Origin: Actinomycetota bacterium | Lineage (GTDB): Bacteria > Actinomycetota > Acidimicrobiia > Acidimicrobiales > GCA-2861595 | Assembly (NCBI GenBank): GCA_016781225.1 | Contig: JADDQT010000001.1 | Coordinates: forward strand, 10,537-49,656 | Reading direction: 5' to 3' | DNA: 39,120 nucleotides | Shown here: positions 7,363 through 15,693 of the stretch, in pieces | How positions within the stretch are numbered: the stretch's first letter is position 1 | Layout of the letters: each line of letters opens with the position of its first letter | The notes under the pieces: generated by a model | Database searches by the model: none | What the model saw: the letters and a program-made list of their open reading frames with translations, nothing else | What the model was told of the DNA's origin: nothing | Made by a program: the position numbers and the translations under genes

Positions 7363-8985
7363 CTAGATCCGCAGTCGCCTCGACCACCTTCTCGTGCGGG
7401 TCGTACACGGCGCGGAGCCCGATCTCCTCGTAGAACGGGTGCGCAGCTTCGGATGGGTCACCCCGACCAGGCCGACCAGGCCACCGATCTCCTCGACCGC
7501 CTCGCGGATCTGCGCCTTGGTCATCCGGACCGCGTCGGCGTCCGCTGAGGCGGCTCGGAGCATCGCTTCTGCCTCCCGGCGCTCGCGCGTGACCTCGGCG
7601 ATCCACTGGCCGACGACCTTCGGGTCGGTGCCGCCGTCGAGAGCGACGCGGTAGCGCTCGAGCTTCCGGTCGCACTCCCGAATAGCTGCCTGTGCCTCGG
7701 CCCGAGCGGCGATTGACGCGTCAGTGTCAATGGCTTCGACCAGGGCGTCGCAGGTGGCATCGATGTTCTCCGGGTCGAAGATGGTCCCGAGCCAATCGTC
7801 GATGTGCGGCAGCAGATCGCGTTCGCGGAGATAGACCGCCTTCGGGTGGCGGAACTCACTCGCCGTCGCGTACTGCGCCGCATATAGGCAGCGGTAGTAC
7901 GGCTCGTCGTGGTGCCAACTGCCTTGAAGCCGCTTCCCGCACAGCCGGCAGCGAAGCCGGCCACGGAGCAGGTACGGCCGATCCGTACGCTTCGGGCGAC
8001 GCTCCTGCGGTCCACGCTTCGCCGCTTGCATCTTCACCTGGACGGCATCGAAGACCTCGCGTTCGATCAGCGGCTCGTGCGCCGGCTCGGCCGACCAGAT
8101 CCACTCGCTCTCACCGTTCCACCGCATCACCGTCCGGTGCCCCGCGCCGACGTCCTCGACGTCGACGAGTACCTCCTCACGCCGCTGCTTCGCCCAGACC
8201 TGGTAGCCGGTGTAGCGGGGATTCATGAGGATCGCCCGGACGGCGGACTTCCCCCATGCCCAGCCGTGACGGTGTGGGTTTCGCTCGCGGTCGTAGCCGC
8301 TCGGCGACGGAACACCTTCGGCGGTCAGCTGCTCGGCGATGGCGAGGTAGCCCACGCCGGCCAGGTACTCGTCGAAGATCCGTCGCACGACCGGCGCGGT
8401 GACCGGGTCGGGCTTGAGCTGATGCAGTCGCTTTCCGTCACTCGCCTTCTCTGGGTTCGGGTGCGGTCCGATGTCGCCCAGCCGGTAGCCGTACGGCGGC
8501 CGACCTCCGAGAAACCGCCCCTGCATCTCGGCCTGCGCGCTCATCGCCGTGCGAACGCGCGTCTTGATGCGTGACCGCTCGCCCTTGGACATGCCGCCGA
8601 AGAGCATCATCACCAGGTCGTGCGCCTCGGAGCCGGGATCGATGGCACCGCCAACCTCGGGAACCCAGACGGCGACGCCGTAGTGCGTGAAGACCGGGAA
8701 CGTGAGGCCGAACTGGTTGCCGTAGAAGGCCCGCTGCGGCTCGCCGATCACGACAGCCTCGAACCCGCGGGCACGCTGCGCGAGCGCGGCGAGCAGCGCC
8801 GACGCCTCCGGCCGGCGCTTCCAGGGCAGCGACCGGCTCTGTGCGACGTCGAAGAACTCTGCGACCACTGTCCCGCCGGCGGGCTCGATGAGCTGCCGGC
8901 TGCGGTGGAGCTGCCACTGCTTCGACGACTCGGGGTCCTGCTGGTCCTCGGTGCTCACCCGGCCGTAGAAGGCGAAGCGGATCAT
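7363..8985 (-). CDS. Large serine recombinase (integrase), probably frameshifted near the C-terminus
   Basis: The 540-codon frame encodes a large serine recombinase. The catalytic domain covers residues 1-150, with nucleophile Ser11 in YGRVSTEDQ and the GGMSKGERSRI helix entry. A Recombinase domain follows at about 155-270 (GGRPPYGYRL, LMNPRYTGYQVW). The zinc ribbon starts with Cys346/Cys349 and Cys366 (CRLCGKRL, YYRC), and a coiled-coil region runs to about 500. It should catalyse attP x attB integration and, with a directionality factor, excision. The last ~26 residues (LRTRSTRR...) look out of frame: the alternate frame carries the family-like end PFYEEIGLRAVYDP. Adding one C to the C4 run at 7459-7462 would join the two. 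The gene reads toward the att site, as in many integrases. Confidence 0.9.
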   Translation of the reverse strand: MIRFAFYGRVSTEDQQDPESSKQWQLHRSRQLIEPAGGTVVAEFFDVAQSRSLPWKRRPEASALLAALAQRARGFEAVVIGEPQRAFYGNQFGLTFPVFTHYGVAVWVPEVGGAIDPGSEAHDLVMMLFGGMSKGERSRIKTRVRTAMSAQAEMQGRFLGGRPPYGYRLGDIGPHPNPEKASDGKRLHQLKPDPVTAPVVRRIFDEYLAGVGYLAIAEQLTAEGVPSPSGYDRERNPHRHGWAWGKSAVRAILMNPRYTGYQVWAKQRREEVLVDVEDVGAGHRTVMRWNGESEWIWSAEPAHEPLIEREVFDAVQVKMQAAKRGPQERRPKRTDRPYLLRGRLRCRLCGKRLQGSWHHDEPYYRCLYAAQYATASEFRHPKAVYLRERDLLPHIDDWLGTIFDPENIDATCDALVEAIDTDASIAARAEAQAAIRECDRKLERYRVALDGGTDPKVVGQWIAEVTRERREAEAMLRAASADADAVRMTKAQIREAVEEIGGLVGLVGVTHPKLRTRSTRRSGSAPCTTRTRRWSRRLRI

Positions 8986-8995
8986 CGGTTGGACC

Positions 8996-9178
8996 CTAGG
9001 CCGCGTCCTCGGGCGGTAGCGGTGACCGCTGGTCGCACTGCCGGCGCTTGGCTTCTCGCACCATGGCGAGCAATACGGCGGCAGCCCGAGGGCTGATGCT
9101 CGGCGGTCGGGCAGGGGAGGGCTTGACGCGTTTGCAGACGGGCTGGGATCGGGACGGTTGACGTTGGTGTCTTGTCAT
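8996..9178 (-). CDS. Small basic protein upstream of the recombinase (hypothetical)
   Basis: A 60-residue frame starts at ATG 9178 and stops 10 nt before the recombinase ATG, so the two could be co-transcribed. It is rich in Arg, Ser and Pro with a short helical stretch (SPRAAAVLLAMVREAKRR). A GTG at 9253 in the same frame would extend it to 85 residues, but with a poorly placed ribosome-binding site. I do not recognise a family. Small genes in this position are common in actinobacterial serine-integrase elements, and a directionality-factor role is conceivable but unsupported. Confidence 0.35.
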   Translation of the reverse strand: MTRHQRQPSRSQPVCKRVKPSPARPPSISPRAAAVLLAMVREAKRRQCDQRSPLPPEDAA

Positions 9179-9260
9179 GCCCTGACGGTGAAGTTCGCCC
9201 CTCAACGGAAACCTCAACGGAGCTCTCAACGATCGAGCTTCCGTCGCTTCCACTCCTTCA

Positions 9261-9488
9261 TCACCGGCCCCGGGCGGTCACCGATCTTGTTGAGCGCCCT
9301 CTGGCCACCGCCGCGAAGCGCTGATAAGCCGACTGACGGGTAATGCCGAAGGCGGCACCCACGTCGGCCCAGGTAGCGCCAGCGTCACGGGCGAGTGCGA
9401 CGTACTCGCCCGCCTGATGCTTCAGCTCCTTGGCTCGCTCGTCGGCCCCTCGGGCACGACGCAGCAGCTGGCTTACGAGTGCGCTCAT
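9261..9488 (-). CDS. Small helix-turn-helix DNA-binding protein
   Basis: The 75-residue protein starts at ATG 9488, preceded by GGGGAG at a good distance; this is preferred to a 19-residue longer frame. The N-terminal half is a charged helix (LLRRARGADERAKELKHQAGEY). The segment 'GATWADVGAAFGITRQSAYQRFA' is a clear helix-turn-helix of the kind found in short actinobacterial regulators. It is transcribed toward the recombinase and could be a repressor or excision factor; this is inference from position only. Confidence 0.65.
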   Translation of the reverse strand: MSALVSQLLRRARGADERAKELKHQAGEYVALARDAGATWADVGAAFGITRQSAYQRFAAVARGRSTRSVTARGR

Positions 9489-9628
9489 GGGATCTCCCCG
9501 CGTCAAGGACCAGGAGAGAGCCGCAGCCGGCTCCGAGCCGAGCATCAGTGTGCCAGGAAACCCGTCGCGAATCGGGCGTCTGGAGGCACGTAGATCGTCT
9601 AGGAGCCCTCGACCCGTGGAGGTGGACC

Positions 9629-10624
9629 ATGAGCGATCACGAGATTGGGCGGAGCAAGGCAGGGGACGACCGCAGGCTCAGCGACCAGGAGAAAAATCAG
9701 CGCCTCCGATCACTCCTCACGCCCCTCGTCAACGACCTCGTCCGCGCCACTCCGGCCCATCCGCACGACCCAACCCGCCGCGTTCATCAGCCCGGCCACG
9801 ATCCTTCGCCGACGCCCTCAACGCTCCCTTCATGCAACCACACAGACTTGCCGCTTCCGCAGAGCGGAAGCAGCGGAAGCAGTCCCACCGGCGAAGGAGG
9901 GCGGCAACAGCCGACCGCCGCCGACCTGATGGAGATCCTTGACCAGACGCTCGTCATGCCGGTTGCGCCGCCCCTCCGTGATCTCGAGCCCCAGGTCGTG
10001 GTGCGGTGGGTAGAGGCTGCGTCGGAGGCACTCCTGCATCGACGCGAACGCCGCCGCCTGGTGCGCGAAGTCCTACGCGTGCTCGATGAGGAGTGGGCGA
10101 CGGCCGAGGCAGCCAAGCGGCTGCGCGAGCAGATCGCCACGTGCGAAGCGGCGCGCCGCCGGCGCGAGGCGGGCACCTACTGGCAGCACCGCGAGGCAGG
10201 CCGCCGATCCCAGCGTCCGGTGCGCGTCGAGGTGGACAGCGAGGCCTGGCGCCGAGCGAAGGAGATCGCCAGGCAGCTCGCCGTCGGTCTGGGCGAGTAC
10301 GTCGGCCAGGTCGTCCGCGATCACCTGGCCACACCGCTCGACGAGGGCGCGATCGCCCGGCTCAGCCAGACGAGGCGCCGCCAGACCACCCGTGAGCGGA
10401 TCTACTTACGGATCGACGTCTCGAGCAGTGACTGGGATGACCTGGTCGCCCGCGCTCGAAACCGCCGCACAACTCTGCTCCGCTACCTCGGAGCGCTCGT
10501 CGAGGCCACCGTCTGGGAGGAGTGTGAGCTGCGCACAGACGGGCGACCCGTTGCCTCTGGCCCGTACGATCGAACGGATGGTTACCACCGGCTGCCCGGC
10601 CGCGACGCCGATGAGCAGGCGTAG
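9629..10624 (+). CDS. Protein with two tandem ribbon-helix-helix-like segments (unknown function)
   Basis: This 331-residue protein starts at ATG 9629 with a GGAGG ribosome-binding site. The N-terminal ~100 residues are low-complexity and rich in Pro, Ser and Thr. A helical, Arg/Glu-rich centre follows (about 115-205). The C-terminal third holds two related units, RPVRVEVDSEAWRRAKEIAR... and RERIYLRIDVSSSDWDDLVARAR..., each with the strand-helix-helix pattern of Arc/MetJ-type DNA binders, apparently an internal duplication. The stop is 3 nt before the next gene, so the two form an operon. A regulator or a DNA-targeting subunit for the putative nuclease downstream is plausible. It is not a family I can name. 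Confidence 0.6.
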   Translation: MSDHEIGRSKAGDDRRLSDQEKNQRLRSLLTPLVNDLVRATPAHPHDPTRRVHQPGHDPSPTPSTLPSCNHTDLPLPQSGSSGSSPTGEGGRQQPTAADLMEILDQTLVMPVAPPLRDLEPQVVVRWVEAASEALLHRRERRRLVREVLRVLDEEWATAEAAKRLREQIATCEAARRRREAGTYWQHREAGRRSQRPVRVEVDSEAWRRAKEIARQLAVGLGEYVGQVVRDHLATPLDEGAIARLSQTRRRQTTRERIYLRIDVSSSDWDDLVARARNRRTTLLRYLGALVEATVWEECELRTDGRPVASGPYDRTDGYHRLPGRDADEQA

Positions 10625-10627
10625 CAC

Positions 10628-11584
10628 GTGACGTTGCGGTGGACGGACCTCCACCCAGAGGCGGGTATGACGGCCGCACTGGATCATGCCGACGCGGAGA
10701 CATCCCGCGTCGTCATCGAAGCCGATGTCGCCCGCATTGCCGAACAAGGTCTGTCGCGCGAGCAGCGAAAGCGCGAGCGCGAGCCCCTCCGCGACATGCG
10801 GAAGCGGTGGTCAGAGCGCTTCGCGAACGGATCGGCCACGATGCTCGCGAACGAGTTGCGGGGTCATCGTGTCGTCTCGCGTCGGTTCAGGGTCGCGCCC
10901 CTTCCAGATGGAACAGGGCAGGAGTCGTTCTGGCCCCTGGGCTATCGGAGTGGCAAGCGGATCGACGTAGTGGTCGCCAGAGAGCTCGTGGGCCTCCAGC
11001 TCGGCGCGTCGCTCAAGGGATTGAACTTCCGAGACGACGAGGGCGGGAACTTCGACAAGAACCTGACCGGGCGCCTGTACGAGTTGGCCGATGAGATGAC
11101 GACGGTGCACCGCCATCTCCCTCGCGCCTTCATGGCAGGGATCTTCTTCCTGCCGATCGACGCGTGCTTCGATAAGGGACCCGGGCAGTCGTCATTCGCG
11201 CACACGGTCCTCGAACTCCGTCGGCGTTCGGATCGCGACCCAGCAGACGCGTCACAGTCCGCAAGGTGTGACTTCGCTGCGGTCGGGCTCTATGCGCCCG
11301 GAGGCGGCGTGTCGAGCGAACGAGGGATCGGAAGGGGAGTCGTCCGCTTCTTTCCCGTCGATCGACCACCTCCCCGCAGGGAGCTGCCTCCCGTCGAAAG
11401 AACACTCACCCTCGCCGAGCTGGCCGACCGCATGCTCGCCGGAGCGATCGGTGGGACTGCGGCGAGCGACGCATACGGCGATGCCGAAGACGAGCTCGCC
11501 GAGGGCGAGGAGCCGACAGCGCTCGAGGACGTCGTGCTCGCCGAAGAGGCTGGCGAGATCGACGAGATCGCGCTCGAGGAGTAG
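10628..11584 (+). CDS. Putative restriction endonuclease (PD-(D/E)XK-like)
   Basis: This 318-residue protein starts at GTG 10628, three bases after the previous stop; an alternative ATG at 10667 is in frame. The central region RIDVVVAREL-VGLQLGASLKGLNF (Asp113, Gln124, Lys130), followed by DKNLTGRLYELADEM, resembles restriction endonucleases in which an Asp, an acidic or amide residue and a Lys form the metal site. 'AFMAGIFFLPIDA' would then be a core strand. The C-terminus (from about 265) is strongly acidic. The neighbouring HNH and cytosine-methyltransferase genes support a restriction role. The fold assignment is by eye and not certain. The gene converges on the HNH gene with only 23 nt between the stops. 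Confidence 0.5.
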   Translation: MTLRWTDLHPEAGMTAALDHADAETSRVVIEADVARIAEQGLSREQRKREREPLRDMRKRWSERFANGSATMLANELRGHRVVSRRFRVAPLPDGTGQESFWPLGYRSGKRIDVVVARELVGLQLGASLKGLNFRDDEGGNFDKNLTGRLYELADEMTTVHRHLPRAFMAGIFFLPIDACFDKGPGQSSFAHTVLELRRRSDRDPADASQSARCDFAAVGLYAPGGGVSSERGIGRGVVRFFPVDRPPPRRELPPVERTLTLAELADRMLAGAIGGTAASDAYGDAEDELAEGEEPTALEDVVLAEEAGEIDEIALEE

Positions 11585-11607
11585 CTGCGGTTCGTCGCTC
11601 AGCCGCA

Positions 11608-12525
11608 TCAGCCGGCCATCCGGAACCGTTCGTAGCGCTCCTCGAGGAGTTCGCGGTTCGGGCGAGCTGCTCGTTGGCGGGGAAGCTCGATCCGCTCTAG
11701 GTGCAGCCGCTGAAGCGCATACGTCAGCGTGGGGCCGTCCTCCTCGACGAGAACGTCGGGGCGTACCTCGATCGCGTAGTCCGGCCGGACGGCCATCAGC
11801 ATGGTGTCGAAAGCGGCGTGGTGGATCTTGCACATTGCGATGCCGTTAGTCACGACTGGTTCTCCGCCGAGTGAGTCGTTCCGGATGTGGGCCGCGTCGA
11901 GGAGCTCGCGATGCCGTAGACGGCAGAAGGCACAGCGGTTCTCGTAGGCGGCCAGCACTTGAGCTCGGAACACTGGCTGCTGCAGACGTTCTTTGACAAT
12001 GCGGTCGGCATAGGCGCGGCGCAGCTCGATCACGACGGCGTCGTGGGTGTCTCCCCACGTGTGAAGCTGCTCTGGGTCCAGCGCAACGACGAACTGGTGC
12101 TGCTCTGGCTCTTCGGCGACGAGCCACACCGGGAACACCGGTAGATACAGGCCCGGAGCGAGCCCTTGAAACCAGATGAGAGGGAGCTGGCGTTCCATGG
12201 CCTTGCGAAGGGCGACGTTTTCCGGGTGGCTCGCGTTCCTCCCACGCCATTTGTACCGCTGGTAGCCGTCGACCCCGCGTTCATCGGCATAAGGCCGCTG
12301 GTCCGGGCTAGAGGCGAACACCGTCCTGAAGCTCAACGCCGCATCGAGCATGCGCGGCTTTCGGATGCCCCTCTGGATGTCCATGAGAGGGATTCGCTCG
12401 CCGTCGAGCACGAAGCCCGCCACGTCTTCGTGTCGCACCGGTCCGCCGGTGCGCAGTTGGACGGCCCGGAGGTGGGCGAGAGCCGAGGAGCGCAACCGCT
12501 CGTCGAACTCCTCGTCCATGGCCAC
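11608..12525 (-). CDS. HNH endonuclease, McrA-like
   Basis: This is a 305-residue protein with a C-terminal HNH domain at about 185-245. It has a zinc site of the CAFC...MCKIHH type (Cys198, Cys201, Cys232), His213 in DAAHI, Asn227 and His236. The N-terminal domain (about 45-150: MDIQRGIRKPRML, DGYQRYKWRG, PLIWFQGLAPGLYLPVFPVWLV) resembles the specificity domain fused to HNH nucleases that cut modified DNA. Methylated and phosphorothioated DNA are both known targets in such families, and the target here cannot be told. The start is GTG 12525, with an internal ATG two codons later. It is divergent from the methyltransferase gene across 208 bp, which leaves room for promoters both ways. Confidence 0.82.
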   Translation of the reverse strand: MAMDEEFDERLRSSALAHLRAVQLRTGGPVRHEDVAGFVLDGERIPLMDIQRGIRKPRMLDAALSFRTVFASSPDQRPYADERGVDGYQRYKWRGRNASHPENVALRKAMERQLPLIWFQGLAPGLYLPVFPVWLVAEEPEQHQFVVALDPEQLHTWGDTHDAVVIELRRAYADRIVKERLQQPVFRAQVLAAYENRCAFCRLRHRELLDAAHIRNDSLGGEPVVTNGIAMCKIHHAAFDTMLMAVRPDYAIEVRPDVLVEEDGPTLTYALQRLHLERIELPRQRAARPNRELLEERYERFRMAG

Positions 12526-12733
12526 GGAGGCGGACTGTAACCACGGCTTGGGCTGATCGCCGAGATCCGCGCCTATGAGGGGGGCGACGACCTATTGTCA
12601 GCTCAGCCTCGTTCCGGCCGCGGGTATCTCGCGGTCGGCGATCGACTGGAGTCGAGCTCTCGGGCAGCAGCGGCGCGGCCGCCCCGCGATGGAGGCCCTC
12701 GTGTGACGAGGCGAGATCGACGGGGGTAGCCCC

Positions 12734-14005
12734 ATGGCCCGATGTGGCGCTGTATCGCTTCAGAAGTCCCTCTTTGCATCCTTGGGACGGGATGGCCTCG
12801 ATGCTGAGTTTCATCGATGTAATTTGGGTCCCGTGGGTAACGTCGCCGGGTTCACGGTCGCCGCGCTGTTCGCCGGAATCGGTGGCATCGAGCGCGGCCT
12901 CGAGAAGGTCGGCGGACATACCGAACTCCTCTGCGAGAACTGGGATCCAGCAGTCGCCGTTCTCGGCGAGCGTTTCCCGGACGTGCCAATGGTGGGGGAC
13001 GTCAGGGATCTACGGTCGCTGCCGAAGGTCGACGTGGTCACGGCGGGCTTCCCGTGCACCGACCTCTCTCAGGCGGGGCGGACGAAAGGGATCCAGGGCA
13101 ACGCGTCCGGCCTCGTCGCCGAGGTGTTCCGTCTTCTGAAGCGCACCAAGGCCCCTGTACTGCTCCTCGAGAATGTGCGGAACATGCTCGTTCTCGACGG
13201 GGGCAAGGCCATGCGGTACCTCGTTGCGGAACTTGAGGCCCTCGGCTACCGCTGGGCCTATCGTCTCGTCGACTCTCGCTTTACGGGAGTCCCTCAGCGG
13301 CGCCAGCGCGTCATCTTCGTGGCAGCAAGGGAAATCGATCCACGGGCAGTGCTGTTCGCCGATGATGCGGGTGAGCCGGACGCCGAGCGTTACAGCGACG
13401 CGTGCTTCGGGTTCTACTGGACCGAGGGGCTGCGCGGCCTCGGATGGGCGAAGGACGCGGTGCCTACGCTCAAGGGCGGGTCCACGATCGGCATACCCTC
13501 GCCGCCGGCAATATGGGCGCCGAACAACCAGCTCGGTCTCCGTCTGGTCACTCCCGCGATCGAAGATGCCGAGGAACTACAGGGATTCGAACCTGGGTGG
13601 ACCGAGCCGGCCGAGCTGGTCACCAAGCGGCGTGGGACCCGCTGGAAGTTGATCGGTAACGCCGTCACCGTCGGCGTGTCGACGTGGTTTGGTCGGCGAT
13701 TGGCCGATCCGGGAGAGCCATTCCTCGAGGGAGCGGCGGTTCAGTCGGGCGACCGATGGCCCAACGCCGCGTTCGGGGCCTCCGGCAAGGCGTGGGCGGT
13801 TGACGTGTCGATGTGGCCCACACACCAGCCATACCGTCATCTCGCGGAAGTGATGGATCTCCTGCGCGCGACACCTGTGTCTGCGCGAGGCGCTGGGGGC
13901 TTCCTTTCGCGTGCGCAGCGTGGAAGCCTTCGGTTCATGGATGGCTTCCTAGAGGATGTCGCCGAGCACGTCCGCTTCATGAACGAGGAACTGTTTGGCG
14001 CCTGA
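12734..14005 (+). CDS. DNA (cytosine-5-)-methyltransferase
   Basis: This is a 5mC methyltransferase with conserved motifs in canonical order. Motif I is ALFAGIGGIERGLE (about 44-57), motif IV GFPCTDLSQAGRTKGI with catalytic Cys108, motif VI ENVRN (146-150) and motif VIII QRRQRV (188-193). A target-recognition region spans about 200-300, and motif X is RWKLIGNAVTV (303-313). A ~110-residue C-terminal extension follows motif X. ATG 12734 gives 423 residues. A GTG at 12833 (giving VGNVAGFTVAALF) would start closer to motif I and may be the true start. The 3' end overlaps vsr, the usual arrangement for a methyltransferase that raises C-to-T mutation. The recognition sequence cannot be read from the protein. 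Confidence 0.95.
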   Translation: MARCGAVSLQKSLFASLGRDGLDAEFHRCNLGPVGNVAGFTVAALFAGIGGIERGLEKVGGHTELLCENWDPAVAVLGERFPDVPMVGDVRDLRSLPKVDVVTAGFPCTDLSQAGRTKGIQGNASGLVAEVFRLLKRTKAPVLLLENVRNMLVLDGGKAMRYLVAELEALGYRWAYRLVDSRFTGVPQRRQRVIFVAAREIDPRAVLFADDAGEPDAERYSDACFGFYWTEGLRGLGWAKDAVPTLKGGSTIGIPSPPAIWAPNNQLGLRLVTPAIEDAEELQGFEPGWTEPAELVTKRRGTRWKLIGNAVTVGVSTWFGRRLADPGEPFLEGAAVQSGDRWPNAAFGASGKAWAVDVSMWPTHQPYRHLAEVMDLLRATPVSARGAGGFLSRAQRGSLRFMDGFLEDVAEHVRFMNEELFGA

Positions 14006-14450
14006 GCCTGTGCGTCCGGGGCGGCCAGCAGCGTCGTCGGAGGAGATCCGACTTCGGATGCAGCGTCAGGCCGGCCGGGACACGAAGCCCGAACTCGCCC
14101 TCCGCCGAGAACTGTGGCGTCGAGGATTGCGGTACCGAGTCGACCTTGCACCCATCAGTGGGCTTCCTCGTCGAGCCGACATGGTCTTCAGCCGCGCACG
14201 AGTCGCTGTCTACGTGGACGGGTGTTACTGGCACAGCTGCCCGGATCACGCCACGGTCCCGAAGGCCAACCGCGACTGGTGGGTCGCGAAGCTTGAGGCG
14301 AACGTGAAGCGTGATCGTGACACCGATGCTCGATTGCGATGGGCGGGTTGGGAGGTGGTGCGCGTGTGGGAGCACGAGACGATCGTCGACGCGGCAGATC
14401 GGATCGAGTCCGTCGCGCGCGAGCGACCTGGCAGCGCCGGGAGCGGATGA
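13995..14450 (+). CDS. vsr: Vsr-type very short patch repair endonuclease
   Basis: This 151-residue nuclease nicks T:G mismatches left when 5-methylcytosine deaminates. RMQRQAGRDTKPELALRREL matches the N-terminal recognition helix with the catalytic-region Glu33. RADMVF gives the metal-binding Asp62, and VDGCYWHSCPDH gives the catalytic-type His80 and His85. The listed start is TTG 13995, which overlaps the methyltransferase by 11 nt; GTG 14010 is an alternative. The overlap indicates one transcript. Some Vsr-fold proteins act as restriction nucleases, so a cutting role in defence is also possible. Confidence 0.92.
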   Translation: MAPEPVRPGRPAASSEEIRLRMQRQAGRDTKPELALRRELWRRGLRYRVDLAPISGLPRRADMVFSRARVAVYVDGCYWHSCPDHATVPKANRDWWVAKLEANVKRDRDTDARLRWAGWEVVRVWEHETIVDAADRIESVARERPGSAGSG

Positions 14451-14524
14451 TGTTCAGCACCCTGACGGGACCCCGTTTGGTGGTCCACCCGCTATGAGAG
14501 TGGTCCATGGGTGACACCCGGCCT

Positions 14525-15421
14525 CTAGGACGCCCGTAGAGGCGCCGGAAGGTCCGGGGATGGGTTGGGAGTGCCGACGAATTGATCGTCGACCTCCCAT
14601 CTTGTTTGGTACTCGGCGGGGGTGAGCCCATCGAGGGCCGAGTGAGGCCGGTAGGTGTTGTACTCGATCCTCCAGGCCTCGATGAGGACCTGCGCCTCGG
14701 CGAGGGAGCCGAACTCCTCGGTGTTGAGCAGCTCGTCTCGCACCCGGCCGTTGAACGACTCGACGTAGGGGTTCTGCCACGGTGAGCCGGGCTCTATGTA
14801 GATGGTCCCGGTGCCGGCCAGGCGGCACCACTCCCGAAGGGCCCAGGCCACGAGCTCGGGTCCGTTGTCCATGCGCAGATGCGCCGGTGCGCCTCGCTCG
14901 GCCACCAGGGCCTCGATGGTGGCCACCACCTCATCGGCGTCGCAGGATCGCCCCACCCGCATGGCCAGGGCTTCACTGCTGTGCTCGTCGACGATGTTCA
15001 ACAGCTTGAGCCTCCTCTGATCGGCGGTCTCGTCGAACTGAAAGTCCAGGGCCCACACGTCATTGGGATGTTCAGCCCTCCGGCGCTCCGCGGTGCTGGC
15101 GTGGGTCCGGCGGCGCTTGTGGCAGTGCTGGGGTCGGCGCAGGCCCTCCTCCCTCCACAGGCGCTGCGTGCGCTTGCGGTTGATGACCCAGCCCTCTCGG
15201 CGAAGGAGGCGATGGGCCGCCTTCCAGCCCCAGCGAGGATGGCGGCGGGCGATGTCTCGCAGACGGCGACGCAGCTTGTCCTCCTCGGCCGGACGAGGCC
15301 GGCACGGCTTGCGCTGGGTGGAGCGCTGCTGGCCCACCACTCGATAGGCCCGGCGTTCGGAGACCCCGAAGCGCTCCTGTAGGACCACGACGGCCCTGCG
15401 GCGGCGCTTCGGGGTCACCAT
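14525..15421 (-). CDS. IS3-family transposase OrfB (DDE integrase domain)
   Basis: This 298-residue catalytic subunit has an N-terminal HTH_21-type segment (RRHPRWGWKAAHRLLRREGW) and an rve integrase core. The DDE residues are the Asp in WALDFQF, the Asp in RMDNGPE and the Glu in YVESFNG, followed by YNTYRPHSALDGLTPAEY. The start overlaps the end of orfA by 7 nt, so expression is by coupling or frameshifting. The gene is complete and could be active. Confidence 0.93.
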   Translation of the reverse strand: MVTPKRRRRAVVVLQERFGVSERRAYRVVGQQRSTQRKPCRPRPAEEDKLRRRLRDIARRHPRWGWKAAHRLLRREGWVINRKRTQRLWREEGLRRPQHCHKRRRTHASTAERRRAEHPNDVWALDFQFDETADQRRLKLLNIVDEHSSEALAMRVGRSCDADEVVATIEALVAERGAPAHLRMDNGPELVAWALREWCRLAGTGTIYIEPGSPWQNPYVESFNGRVRDELLNTEEFGSLAEAQVLIEAWRIEYNTYRPHSALDGLTPAEYQTRWEVDDQFVGTPNPSPDLPAPLRAS

Positions 15422-15693
15422 TTTCCCTCGGCCAGCTCCTTGAGCGTGGCCTTGTCCAGCTCAGCGTCGGCCAGCAGGCGCTTCAGCCGACCGTTCTCCG
15501 ACTCGAGCTCCCGCAGGCGCTTGGCCTCGGAGGCCTTCATGCCCCCGTACTGGTTGCGCCAGCGGTTCCAGGTGGCTTCGGACACCTCGAGGTGGCGGAG
15601 CACCTCGGTGAGGTCCTTGCCGTCGTTGAGCAGCCGCTCACCCTCGCGGAGCTTGCGCACGACCTGCTCGGGGGTGTGGCGGTGTCGCTTCAT
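15415..15693 (-). CDS. IS3-family transposase OrfA
   Basis: Starting at MKRHRHTPEQVV (ATG 15693), this 92-residue protein has the HTH_Tnp_1 helix-turn-helix (about 5-50, HLEVSEATWNRWRNQYGG) and a leucine-rich coiled coil (RLRELESENGRLKRLLAD) typical of OrfA. It binds the IS ends and pairs with OrfB. The frame extends 20 codons further upstream, but that part lies toward the IS end and is unlikely to be used. Confidence 0.9.
   Translation of the reverse strand: MKRHRHTPEQVVRKLREGERLLNDGKDLTEVLRHLEVSEATWNRWRNQYGGMKASEAKRLRELESENGRLKRLLADAELDKATLKELAEGKW

Noticed and set aside
11585..11607. Possible terminator between the convergent nuclease genes (TGCGG...CCGCA)
   Set aside because: Only a 5-bp stem with a 12-nt loop and no U-tract; too weak to annotate.
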